From positions 1 to 41,631 of the forward strand of contig NZ_LMDI01000023.1 of NCBI RefSeq assembly GCF_001425785.1: a DNA stretch of 41,631 nt, in the 5' to 3' direction. This document shows, one piece after another, positions 34,197 to 41,631 of the stretch (position 1 is its first letter; the number at the start of each line of letters is the position of its first letter). The notes below the pieces were generated by a model. That model ran no database searches, had not been told where the DNA came from, and was given only the letters and a program-made list of their open reading frames with translations. The translations under genes and the position numbers were made by a program. Source of the DNA: Rhizobacter sp. Root1221. GTDB lineage: Bacteria; Pseudomonadota; Gammaproteobacteria; Burkholderiales; Burkholderiaceae_C.

Positions 34197-34619
34197 TCAG
34201 CCCCGGGTGAGCGGCGACAGCCACGTGCCGGCGTCGCCAGCCGGCGCATCACGGCGCCCGCGCGCCCATTCGCCCAGCGAGGCCATGTGCCCCACCAGCG
34301 CCTGGCCGGCCGGCAGCAGTTCGTAGGCCACGCGCACGCCGGCACGTTCAGCCTCGCAGCGCCGCACGATGCCGTGCCGCACGAACGTGGTGAACTGCCG
34401 GGTCAGCTCCTTCGACGACACGCCGCCCACGTGCCGCTGCAGTTCCTTGAAGCGCATGGCGCCGCCACCCAGGTACAGCCGTTCGAGCACCGGCACCGCC
34501 CAGCGGTTGGCGAGCAGTGCCACGGCCTGCATCACGGCCACCTCGCACGACTGGCCACCGCAATACGGCAGTTCGCTGCGCGCTGGCGTTTCGGTTACCT
34601 GGCGGTGACTGGCGGGCAT
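34197..34619 (-). CDS. HxlR-family transcriptional regulator
   Basis: A 140-residue winged-helix protein of the HxlR (DUF24) type, many members of which respond to thiol-reactive or oxidised compounds. Diagnostic stretches are CGGQSCEV (with Cys residues at about 19 and 23), ALLANRWAVPVLERLYLGG in part, MRFKELQRHVGGVSSKELTRQ in part, and HGIVRR. I chose the ATG at 34619, which gives the normal family length; upstream codons are antisense to the next gene. It is divergent from a SnoaL-like gene with 54 bp between the starts, the usual arrangement for an HxlR regulator and its target. Confidence 0.85.
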   Translation of the reverse strand: MPASHRQVTETPARSELPYCGGQSCEVAVMQAVALLANRWAVPVLERLYLGGGAMRFKELQRHVGGVSSKELTRQFTTFVRHGIVRRCEAERAGVRVAYELLPAGQALVGHMASLGEWARGRRDAPAGDAGTWLSPLTRG

Positions 34620-34673
34620 GGATCGGGGCGTCGGCAGAGACTGCGGCCATCCTAACGCTCCCGGAGAAACCCG

Positions 34674-35144
34674 ATGGCTGCCCCGTTCACTCTGCCCGCC
34701 GGAACCGCCGCCGACCGGCTCGATGCCCTGGACGCCCTGCTGCGCTTCGGCGCCGGCCAGGACCTGCGCGACCGCGCGCTGTTCGAATCGGCCTTCACCG
34801 CCGACGCGACCCTCGACTTCACCCAGCCGGCCGCGCGGTTCGGTGTCCATGTGGATGTGTTCGCGGGCCGCGACAGCGTCGTGTCCACCATCTTCGCGAA
34901 CATCGCTCCGCTCGACACCACGCACACCGTCACCAACGGCCGCGTTCACGTCGAGGGCGACACCGCACGGCTCATGGCACTGGTGGAGGCCCAGCACGTG
35001 CAGCGCGCGGCCCCTTCACGCCGCCTGCTGCTGAAGAACTGGTACGACGTGGACCTGCGCCGCGAGGCCGGCACGTGGCGCATGGCCCGCGTGCGGATCG
35101 ACAACGTGTGGTTCGAGGGGGAGGCTGCGGTGTTGTTCGGGTGA
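34674..35144 (+). CDS. SnoaL-like (NTF2-fold) protein
   Basis: A 156-residue soluble protein with the cone-shaped NTF2/SnoaL fold. The N-terminal helix pair (DRLDALDALLRFGAGQDLRD) is followed by FTADATLDFT, then the strand series THTVTNGRVHVEG, ARLMALVEAQHV, NWYDVDLRR and TWRMARVRIDNVWFEG. Members are small ketosteroid-isomerase-like or binding proteins; a catalytic function is not shown. CGGAG precedes the ATG. It is divergent from the HxlR gene and probably regulated by it. It converges on the site-2-protease-like gene with 5 bp between. Confidence 0.82.
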   Translation: MAAPFTLPAGTAADRLDALDALLRFGAGQDLRDRALFESAFTADATLDFTQPAARFGVHVDVFAGRDSVVSTIFANIAPLDTTHTVTNGRVHVEGDTARLMALVEAQHVQRAAPSRRLLLKNWYDVDLRREAGTWRMARVRIDNVWFEGEAAVLFG

Positions 35145-35149
35145 CGGTG

Positions 35150-35785
35150 TCACGCCGCACTCGCGAAACGCACGATCGCGGCTGCCCATAACAGCAGGGA
35201 CCCGAGCCACACCAGCGCGGACAACACCGTGAACGACGGCGGCCACCAGCGGTCGAGCCCCGCCGCGCGCGCCAGCACACGAACGGCTGCGCCACCGTTG
35301 AGCGCCGCCAGCGGCAGCAGGTTCAATGCGGCCAGCTTGGCCGCTACCGTCCCCACCACCACCGGGGCGGGCGCCTCGTGGGCCAGGCGGGCGGCCGATC
35401 GGAGCAGCGGCTGCGCGTCCTGCCATGGCGACAGGGCGCCGGCCAGCCACTGGCCGGGCGTGGTGATGAAGGCGGCCCACGCCAACGGGGCCCCTGCCAA
35501 CACGGCGGCCACGGCGAGCAGTACCCAGCACCCACTCAGGCAGATGAGCAGCTGGACGGCGGGTGGCAAGGCGTCGAGGCCGGACCCGGGGCCCTTCGGC
35601 TCGACGAACGCGACCGAGCCGCCCAGCGGCAGCAGCCGCCAGCGGAACCGCCCACGGTGCAGCAGCGTGGGTCCCATGCCGAACGTGAACTCCCGCAGCG
35701 GCAGGCCGAAGCGACGGGCAACATGGGCCAGGGTCCCCAGTTGGACCGCCACGCACAGCGGGAGGGCAAGCAGCAGCAACAGCAT
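35150..35785 (-). CDS. Inactive site-2-protease (M50) homologue
   Basis: A 211-residue membrane protein with about four hydrophobic segments (about 2-22, 75-105, 145-165, 185-207). It keeps the M50 layout: first segment, then RRFGLPLREFTFGMGP and LLPLGGSV, and later NLLP. The metal site is lost, however. Where active enzymes have HExxH, this has VQLGT (Gln15 region), and the later LDGG is LNGG (Asn163). I therefore expect no zinc binding or proteolysis and suggest a scaffold or substrate-binding role. The ATG at 35785 begins just before the first membrane segment. It is 44 bp downstream of the MFS gene on the same strand. It does not look like a frameshifted gene. Confidence 0.75.
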   Translation of the reverse strand: MLLLLLALPLCVAVQLGTLAHVARRFGLPLREFTFGMGPTLLHRGRFRWRLLPLGGSVAFVEPKGPGSGLDALPPAVQLLICLSGCWVLLAVAAVLAGAPLAWAAFITTPGQWLAGALSPWQDAQPLLRSAARLAHEAPAPVVVGTVAAKLAALNLLPLAALNGGAAVRVLARAAGLDRWWPPSFTVLSALVWLGSLLLWAAAIVRFASAA

Positions 35786-35829
35786 CGGCGAAGGTCCGGC
35801 GCGCCCGACTGGTCGGGCAAGCCGGAATG

Positions 35830-37065
35830 CTACGCGATGCCGGGTGCTGCCAAGGCGCCTCGCCCGCGCCGGTCGTGCCAGACCGACGCGGCAAACACCG
35901 CCATGCCCCCCAGGGCCAGCAGTGCACCGACCCAGCCGGTGGACGTCCACCCGAGGCCCGAGGCAATGGCCACGCCGCCGAGCCACGCCCCCAGCGCGTT
36001 TGCCGTGTTGAACGCGGAATGGTTCAGCGCCGCTGCGAGCGTCTGGGCATCACCGGCCACGTCCATCAGCCGGATCTGCAACGCCGGGGCGATGGCCGCG
36101 ATGGTGCCCACGAGGAACACGTTGAACGCGATGGCCACCATGTGCGGCGCGGTGAACACCACGGCCAGCAGCACCAGCGCGTTCCAGGCCAGCAGGCCGG
36201 CGATGGTGCGGGTGAGCGACTTGTCGGCGAGCCACGAGCCCACCAGGTTGCCGACGAACATGCCGAGGCCGAAGAGGCCCAGCACGATGGGCACCGCGCC
36301 CACCGGCAGGCCGGTCACTTCGGTGAGCAGCGGCTTGATGTAGCTGAACACCGCGAACATGCCGCCGAACCCGACGGCGCCAATGCCGAGGGTGAGCCAC
36401 ACCTGCGGGCGCGCGAGCGCGCCAAGTTCGCGCATGGGGCCGGCACCTTCGTCGGCCGGCATGTCGGGCACGTGCCGCAGCACCAGCGCACAGGCCACGG
36501 CCGCGATGGCACCCACGAGCACGAACGCCGCACGCCAGCCGAAGTGCTGGCCAAGCCAGGCCGCCAGCGGCACACCCACCAGCGTGGCACTCGTGAGGCC
36601 GCACATCACCAGCCCCACCGCACTCGCCCGCCGCGCGGGCGGTGCCAGCGATGCAGCCACCAGGGCGGCCACGCCAAAGTAGGTGCCGTGGGGCAGGCCC
36701 GCAACGAACCGCAGCAGGTTCAGCGACACGTACCCGGGTGCCATCGCACTGGCCAGGTTGCCCACCGCAAACAGTGCCATCAGCGCCATCAGCAAGGTGC
36801 GGCGCGGCCAGTGGGCCGAGAGCACGGCCAGCAACGGCGCCCCGATCACCACCCCCAGTGCGTAGGCGCTGATCACGTGGCCCGCGTCGGGAATGGAGAC
36901 GGCCAGGTCGCGGGCCACCTCGGGCAGCAAGCCCATGATGACGAACTCGCCGGTGCCGATGGCAAAACCACCCACCCCGAGCGCCACGATGGCCGGCCAG
37001 AAGGCCCTTTCACGGCTGGCGGACAGAGGCAGGGTGGCGGTGCTGGCGGGGGATGGGGACTGCAT
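35830..37065 (-). CDS. MFS transporter, AraJ-like drug/sugar exporter
   Basis: A 411-residue inner-membrane protein with twelve hydrophobic segments. The first transmembrane region has GTGEFVIMGLLPEVARDL, typical of the DHA1/AraJ (arabinose-efflux-like) branch. The motif-A loop between segments 2 and 3 is weak, reading SAHWPRRTLL. It probably exports small hydrophobic compounds or sugars in exchange for protons; the substrate is unknown. I chose the ATG at 37065; an in-frame ATG at 37104 would add 13 residues, and neither has a clear ribosome-binding site. The next gene downstream on this strand is the inactive M50 homologue. Confidence 0.9.
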   Translation of the reverse strand: MQSPSPASTATLPLSASRERAFWPAIVALGVGGFAIGTGEFVIMGLLPEVARDLAVSIPDAGHVISAYALGVVIGAPLLAVLSAHWPRRTLLMALMALFAVGNLASAMAPGYVSLNLLRFVAGLPHGTYFGVAALVAASLAPPARRASAVGLVMCGLTSATLVGVPLAAWLGQHFGWRAAFVLVGAIAAVACALVLRHVPDMPADEGAGPMRELGALARPQVWLTLGIGAVGFGGMFAVFSYIKPLLTEVTGLPVGAVPIVLGLFGLGMFVGNLVGSWLADKSLTRTIAGLLAWNALVLLAVVFTAPHMVAIAFNVFLVGTIAAIAPALQIRLMDVAGDAQTLAAALNHSAFNTANALGAWLGGVAIASGLGWTSTGWVGALLALGGMAVFAASVWHDRRGRGALAAPGIA

Positions 37066-37222
37066 GCGGGAGCGGCATTGAAGGCGGGGACGGCAGGTTT
37101 GCATTATGTTGCGGCGCACCAAAAGACGGGCACAAGGGGTTTCTGAAAGGCGGCCGGAACGTGACCCAGGTCACCCCGGGCGCCCGCTAGACTCCGCGCG
37201 CGCGTCCCCCCACCCGAACCCG

Positions 37223-38107
37223 ATGACCCGATCCCGGAAGAAACGAACCTCCCGCGCCCGTGCGCCCGCTCCGCCGGCCGCGGCCCACTGGCGCCTGCTC
37301 GGTCCCCTGGTGCGCCAGCAGAAGGTGCTGGTCCGCCGGTGGGCACTCGGTGCCATCGCCCTCACGTGGCTCGCCTGGGCGGCCACGGGGTTGCTCACGG
37401 GCCAGATGTCCGTGCTCCTGTCGCCCGCCGGGCCTCACCACGACAGCGGCCTCGCCGCCGTGCTCCTGGCGGTAGCCGTGTTCATCGGCGCGGGTGGTGT
37501 GGTGCTGGCAGCGGCCGAACCGTGTGCGGCCTCTGGCGACGGTGAACCGCCGTGCCTGCGGGTGCGCCGCGCGGTGTGGGCCACGGCCGCCGCCTGTTTC
37601 GTGGCGGCATACGCGGCCGACCTGGGAGAAGGTGTCCTCTGGTTCACCGACCCGGTCTTCCCCGGGATCCTCACCGGCCGCGAGCTGGCCGACACCCTCG
37701 CGTTCGACCCGGTGTTGTCCGCGGCCCGGCAGGCCTCTGCCGGTCACGGCTACGACGTGCTGTGGGCGCTGGGCTGGATCGTCGGGCTCACCTTCGTGCT
37801 CGCCGTGGTCCGGGCGCTGAAGGTGCACCGGGTCGCGACGGTGGTGACGCTGCTCCTCCAGTGGGTTCCGGTGCACGCGCTGTGGTCCGTGCATGTCGCG
37901 GCGGCCATCGCCACCGGCCCGTGGACGAACCCTGACCGCAGCGACCTGGCATTGCGCGTCGATGCGTCGTGGTCGTACACGCTGCTGACCGCCCTTGCCG
38001 GGGCATGGCTGCTGGGGATCGTCGGGTGCCTGTGGATGCTGTTGTGGGCGCTGGGGCCGGCGGCGGATGATCGGTCTTCGCGTTCGACGCAGCGCACAGG
38101 GCGCTGA
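37223..38107 (+). CDS. Multi-pass membrane protein of unknown function
   Basis: A 294-residue protein with a basic N-terminus (RSRKKRTSRAR) and about six hydrophobic segments (about 41-62, 80-102, 118-136, 176-195, 202-228 and 248-276). I see no recognisable catalytic motif. Between segments 3 and 4 there is a loop with FTDPVFPGILTGRELADTL. The C-terminus is short, polar and Arg/Ser-rich. It is divergent from the MFS gene with 157 bp between. No function is offered. Confidence 0.7.
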   Translation: MTRSRKKRTSRARAPAPPAAAHWRLLGPLVRQQKVLVRRWALGAIALTWLAWAATGLLTGQMSVLLSPAGPHHDSGLAAVLLAVAVFIGAGGVVLAAAEPCAASGDGEPPCLRVRRAVWATAAACFVAAYAADLGEGVLWFTDPVFPGILTGRELADTLAFDPVLSAARQASAGHGYDVLWALGWIVGLTFVLAVVRALKVHRVATVVTLLLQWVPVHALWSVHVAAAIATGPWTNPDRSDLALRVDASWSYTLLTALAGAWLLGIVGCLWMLLWALGPAADDRSSRSTQRTGR

Positions 38108-38333
38108 GTTTCAAGAGGCGAGACCCTCGTGACTTGATCCGAACTGAACGCACGTCCACGCGGAATTGATGACAGGCCCTTTTGCTGGCGCCACACCGTA
38201 CCCCGCGGGTTGAGCCCGGTGTCGCGTTCAACTCCCCTGAGTTCGGGGGTCGATTCCGTACCGTCCACGACCCGTCCAATGCGATGATTTCGTCGGATCT
38301 GGGCCTGAGCGGCCGAGAGTCTGGAGGTACGTG

Positions 38334-38837
38334 ATGCAGGCAACGCGAATCGAACTCTTGCAGGGCATGCCGATCTTCGGCGCCATCCGCGAGGACGTCC
38401 TGCAGTCCCTCCTCGACCAGGCGAACGTCGTGGCGGTTCCCGCTGGTGCCTACTTCTTCCGGGAAGGCGACGACGCGCAGGGCATGTTCGTGCTCGAGGC
38501 CGGCTGCGCGGCCGTGTTGAAGGACTGGGAAGGCCGCAAGTACAAGCTGCACGAATTCCACCGCGGCGACTGTTTCGGCGAGATGGCGCTGATGGACCTG
38601 ATGCCGCGCAGCGCCTCGGTCAAGGCACTGGAAGATTGCAGCGCGATCGAGCTGCGCCCAGCTCACCTGATGCGATTGTTCGAGCGCGACGTCGAGCAGT
38701 TCGTGCTCATCCAGATGAACATGGGGCGGGAGGTGTGCCGCCGGCTGCGCGCCACCGACGAGCGCCTCTTCGCCGTCGAGATGAACGCGGAGCCGCAGAC
38801 GACGATCATGCAAGTGGTCAGGAAACCGCCCAACTGA
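38334..38837 (+). CDS. Stand-alone cyclic-nucleotide-binding protein
   Basis: A 167-residue protein that is essentially one cyclic-nucleotide-binding (CRP-type) beta-barrel. YFFREGDDAQGMFVL is the entry strand pair. FGEMALMDLMPRSASVKA is the phosphate-binding cassette, with Glu83 and the phosphate-contacting Arg92, so ligand binding looks intact. No helix-turn-helix or other output domain follows; the last ~50 residues are helical. GGAGG is six bases before the ATG at 38334; a GTG lies one codon earlier. It could be a cAMP or c-di-GMP receptor that acts by contacting another protein. Partners are unknown. Confidence 0.85.
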   Translation: MQATRIELLQGMPIFGAIREDVLQSLLDQANVVAVPAGAYFFREGDDAQGMFVLEAGCAAVLKDWEGRKYKLHEFHRGDCFGEMALMDLMPRSASVKALEDCSAIELRPAHLMRLFERDVEQFVLIQMNMGREVCRRLRATDERLFAVEMNAEPQTTIMQVVRKPPN

Positions 38838-38936
38838 GGTCCACGGTGCCGCGCACCCACGTCGAGCGCGCGCCATCTGGTTCAGCGCAGCTTTGTGGGC
38901 TACGCTTTGACCCCGCCCATTCACAGGAGACCTGGC

Positions 38937-39284
38937 ATGAACTACGTCGATGGATTCGTGGTCCCCGTCCCGACGGCCAACCGGGAAATCTACCTGCGCC
39001 ACGCGCAGGCCGCAGCGGCTGTCTTCAAGGAGCACGGCGCGCTGGAGGTGGTCGAGTGCTGGGGAGATGACGTGCCGGAGGGCAAGCTCACGTCGTTCCC
39101 GATGGCTGTGCAGCGCAAGGACGATGAAACCGTGGTGTTCTCGTGGATCACCTGGCCCTCCCGCGCGGTGCGCGACGAAGGGATGAAGAAGTCGATGGCC
39201 GACCCGCGGCTGCAGGCCGAGTCGATGCCGTTCGACGGCAAGCGGCTCATCTACGGCGGATTCGAGGTGATCGTCAGCGCATAG
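38937..39284 (+). CDS. DUF1428 (YbaA-like) protein
   Basis: A 115-residue protein recognised from MNYVDGFVVPVP at the start, the ECWGDDVPEGKLTSFPMAV stretch in the middle and FDGKRLIYGGFEVIV at the end, all typical of DUF1428/YbaA. The fold is a dimeric alpha/beta barrel and the function is not known. AGGAGA precedes the ATG. A VOC-family gene follows 34 bp downstream on the same strand, and the two are probably co-transcribed. Confidence 0.88.
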   Translation: MNYVDGFVVPVPTANREIYLRHAQAAAAVFKEHGALEVVECWGDDVPEGKLTSFPMAVQRKDDETVVFSWITWPSRAVRDEGMKKSMADPRLQAESMPFDGKRLIYGGFEVIVSA

Positions 39285-39318
39285 CTGATCCCCCGCGCCA
39301 TCCAGCAGGAGAAAGACC

Positions 39319-39696
39319 ATGCTTCAGGATTCCCCCATGTACGCGTACATCCCGGCAAAGGACATGGCCCGGGCCCGGCAGTTCTACGAGGGCAAGCTCG
39401 GCTTCAAACCCAAGGAAGAGGTTGCCGATGGCGTGGTCTACGCGTTCGGCCGGGGCACCGCTTGTTTCCTGTACCCGACACCGAATGCGGGGACTTCGCA
39501 GGCCAGCCAGGCGTTCTGGTCGGTCGACGACGTCGATCGCGAAATTGCAGCACTCAAGGCACGGGGCGTGGTATTCGAGGACTACGCCATGCCGGGAGAG
39601 AGGAGCGCTGCTGGCGCCATCACCGCAGGCGGTGCCAAGGCGGCATGGTTCAAGGACAGCGAGGGAAACATCATGGCGTTGATTCAGACGCTCTAG
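39319..39696 (+). CDS. VOC-family (glyoxalase/bleomycin-resistance fold) protein
   Basis: A 125-residue protein with paired beta-alpha-beta-beta-beta modules. YAYIPAKDMARARQFYEGKLGF is the first module (given here only as its recognisable start), and FWSVDDVDREIAALKARGVVFE begins the second; it ends WFKDSEGNIMALIQ, with the Glu-Gly-Asn turn usual in the family. The normal metal-ligand His is not evident, so enzymatic activity is uncertain. AGGAGAAAG precedes the ATG. Paired with the DUF1428 gene. Confidence 0.87.
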   Translation: MLQDSPMYAYIPAKDMARARQFYEGKLGFKPKEEVADGVVYAFGRGTACFLYPTPNAGTSQASQAFWSVDDVDREIAALKARGVVFEDYAMPGERSAAGAITAGGAKAAWFKDSEGNIMALIQTL

Positions 39697-39755
39697 GGGA
39701 TGGTCGCCCGTTTGGCTGCGAAGGGCTCGTTGACCGCCCTGCGGGCGCCCGGATG

Positions 39756-41630
39756 TCATTCCCCGAAAACCACGACAACACCCAGACTTCGTCCGGGCTG
39801 CAACGGGACGTACCCCTGCGTGGAATAGGTCCCGTAGAGCTTGCGATCGAAGAGGTTCTGGACCGACACGCCGAACGTCCACGGGCCAGTCTTGCGCGTC
39901 CAGGACACGTCCGTGCGCGCGCCCCCGGGTAGCCGCAGAGACGGCGTCTCTCCCAGCCCCGGCGGGACGGACCACATCGATGAAAAGGCGCGCAACGCAA
40001 GGCCCACGCTCGACGCCCGCACCAGGGTTTCGGGCAGGCGATAGCGCGCGAGCAGATTGAGGGACCGTGCCGGGATGCCGGTTGCCGCGATGGTGGACAC
40101 TTGTGTGGTCTGGAGGTCGGCGAGCGTGGACCGTGCACGAACGGCGGTGAGCCCCAGGCTCATCTCCAAGGCCGGGGCCACGCGCCCCTTCATCTCGATC
40201 TCGAGACCGCGCACCTCGAGCCCCGGATACATGAAGCTTCCGGACAACGCTTCGGAATGGGCCAGCTGGTTCAACTGCTGCAGGCGGAAGGCCTCCACGG
40301 TCAGCGCCAGGCTGTCATCGAGCAGGTCGAACTTCACGCCGGCCTGGACCTGGCGCATCCGCGGCGCGCGCACCACGCTGCCGTCGATGAGCAACACCGG
40401 ATTTGCCGACCCGTAGTCCCAGTCCACGATGGATTGCCAACCGCCATAGACCGCCGCGAACGAGGCCACCTGGTAGGCCAGGCCCACATCCCAATTGAAA
40501 GCCCTCGGCCACTTGTACGACTCCTCGCCGTCGCGCCCGCCATAGTTCTCGAAGAACACGTCCCGCTCCGACAGGCGACTCTGCTGCACGGCCAACCGGG
40601 CACTCGCGTTCCCCCAGGAAAGCTGATCCTGGAGCAGCAGGCCACGTCGCAAGACGCTATTCGTGATCGACGGCTTCAGCGCGAAGCGGTCGCCTACGGC
40701 GGACGTATCGGACAACACCGTCTGCCCAGGCTGGAACGTTGCCGCATCGAGAGGCCACCACGCGAGTCCGTAGTCCCAGACCGATCGCGAGCGCTCCACG
40801 TCGGCCGCCACCATCAACTGGTGGTTCACAGGCCCCGTGACCACGTCGCCGATCACGCCAGCCTGCACACTGGAGAACCGGCTCGCCGAGCGCTCCAGCC
40901 CCAGGACCACATGCGGGAACGGCCCCTCGCGGTGCACGTGGCGGCGCACGTCACGGCGCACGGTTTCCCGTCGCATCTTCAGGGTGGTGCGCCACTTGGG
41001 CGAGAAGCGCCATGCCGCGTCAAGCTCGATGTCTCCGGCATTCGACAGCATTCGGTCCTCGCTCGATATTGCCGAGGCCTCGCCACCAATCCCCACGGCA
41101 TTGCCCGAATCGGGGGACACGAGGATCCGGCTTGCCCTGGACGGCACGTCGCGGCGTCGGTCGCCCTGCATGGTCAGCGTGACCTGGACATCGCGCCCGC
41201 GATGGGTCAGCACGCCGAGCAAGCCACGGCTGTTCTGCCCGTCATAGCCACCGTCGGTGTGTCCAGATCGGCTGCCATACCCGACCAGGCGCCAGTACGT
41301 CTCGGGGGCGAGGGTTGCGCCGAGATCGAAACTCGAGCGCAACGTGCCGTCGTCGCGAGAGGACAGGCCCATCGTCACGGTGTTCCGATGGTTGGGTTCT
41401 GCCCGCTTGCGGATCAGATTGATCGTGCCTCCCGGTCCTCCGAGCGCCGCGGTGGTGCTGATCACGCCGTTCGGGCCCTTGAGAACTTCGATGCGCTCCA
41501 GGGTTTCGCTGCCGAACGGCAGTTCATCTCGCTCGGTGCGCATGCCGGACACCAGGAGCAGGACAGGAAAGCCCCGGATTTCCAACGACGGCATCATGCC
41601 GAGCGAAACATCGTAGATCTGCGCCGTCAC
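39756..41630 (-). CDS. TonB-dependent siderophore receptor, 5' end beyond the window
   Basis: The C-terminal ~624 residues of an outer-membrane receptor for iron-siderophore uptake. The frame stays open to the right edge; the signal peptide, TonB box and first part of the plug are outside. What remains begins in the plug, with LEIRGF, the LERIEVLKGPNG signature and GGTINLIRKRAEP. It is followed by a 22-strand-type barrel rich in alternating aromatic and polar strands, and ends with SVQNLFDRKLYG and a C-terminal strand finishing in Phe-Gly-Glu. It looks like the FhuA/FoxA hydroxamate group, but the ligand is not certain. It is convergent with the VOC gene. Confidence 0.9.
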   Translation of the reverse strand: MTAQIYDVSLGMMPSLEIRGFPVLLLVSGMRTERDELPFGSETLERIEVLKGPNGVISTTAALGGPGGTINLIRKRAEPNHRNTVTMGLSSRDDGTLRSSFDLGATLAPETYWRLVGYGSRSGHTDGGYDGQNSRGLLGVLTHRGRDVQVTLTMQGDRRRDVPSRASRILVSPDSGNAVGIGGEASAISSEDRMLSNAGDIELDAAWRFSPKWRTTLKMRRETVRRDVRRHVHREGPFPHVVLGLERSASRFSSVQAGVIGDVVTGPVNHQLMVAADVERSRSVWDYGLAWWPLDAATFQPGQTVLSDTSAVGDRFALKPSITNSVLRRGLLLQDQLSWGNASARLAVQQSRLSERDVFFENYGGRDGEESYKWPRAFNWDVGLAYQVASFAAVYGGWQSIVDWDYGSANPVLLIDGSVVRAPRMRQVQAGVKFDLLDDSLALTVEAFRLQQLNQLAHSEALSGSFMYPGLEVRGLEIEMKGRVAPALEMSLGLTAVRARSTLADLQTTQVSTIAATGIPARSLNLLARYRLPETLVRASSVGLALRAFSSMWSVPPGLGETPSLRLPGGARTDVSWTRKTGPWTFGVSVQNLFDRKLYGTYSTQGYVPLQPGRSLGVVVVFGE

Positions 41631-41631
41631 A

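Noticed and set aside
35150-35986. Longer version of the M50-like protein starting upstream of 35785
   Set aside because: The extra N-terminal part is Arg/Gly/Pro-rich and overlaps the 3' end of the MFS gene; the hydrophobic first segment begins right after the ATG at 35785.
38195-38275. Possible degenerate tRNA in the gap before the cyclic-nucleotide-binding gene
   Set aside because: A GGGGGTCGATTCC string resembles a T-arm, but the remaining arms do not pair; only a short AACTC/GAGTT hairpin is supported.

Overview
The window looks like chromosome from a high-G+C betaproteobacterium, most likely Burkholderiales and perhaps the Roseateles/Rhizobacter/Rubrivivax part of it. The grounds are a spoT next to greB, a betaproteobacterial-type prp cluster using acnD and prpF, strong G/C third-position bias, and an accessory set of polysaccharide-degrading enzymes. 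The genus is inference; no rRNA or other marker is present. There are no transposases, phage genes, CRISPR arrays, or tRNA or rRNA genes that I can support.

Layout. 1-415 is a repeat- and hairpin-rich leader without a convincing gene. 416-5575 holds nucleotide second-messenger and transcription genes: spoT (ppGpp), greB (convergent) and a PAS-GGDEF-EAL protein (c-di-GMP). 5567-14035, all on the minus strand, is a xylose/xylan module: substrate-binding protein, ROK repressor xylR and an NAD(P)-dependent sugar dehydrogenase-like gene, then xylB, xylA and a GH43 beta-xylosidase. Similar palindromes lie ahead of both transcription units. 14187-15936 is a subtilisin-family protease with no signal peptide, followed by a small protein that resembles a free-standing protease propeptide/inhibitor. 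15965-17899 is a secreted animal-type alpha-amylase with a starch-binding domain.

18068-26805 is the 2-methylcitrate (propionate) cluster. The sigma-54 activator prpR is divergent from prpB-prpC-acnD-prpF, which has a good -24/-12 promoter, and prpR is translationally coupled to an unknown DHH-like gene. 26809-33194 is visibly more A/T-rich. It encodes a compact minus-strand signalling operon: NarL-type response regulator, NarX-type kinase, an orphan TRAP-type binding protein with no permease, a sensor with a degenerate histidine-kinase core, a HutD-family protein and a small unknown protein. This operon is the best candidate here for an undescribed system.

33357-39696 is a mixed stretch: SDR, HxlR regulator with a divergent SnoaL-like gene, a site-2-protease homologue that has lost its metal-binding motifs, an MFS exporter, an unknown membrane protein, a single-domain cyclic-nucleotide-binding protein, a DUF1428 protein and a VOC protein. 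The window ends inside a TonB-dependent siderophore receptor whose N-terminus lies beyond the right edge.

As a whole the window suggests a heterotroph that takes apart xylan- and starch-derived sugars, oxidises propionate and carries several regulatory systems. All functions are read from sequence by eye; no database search was run.
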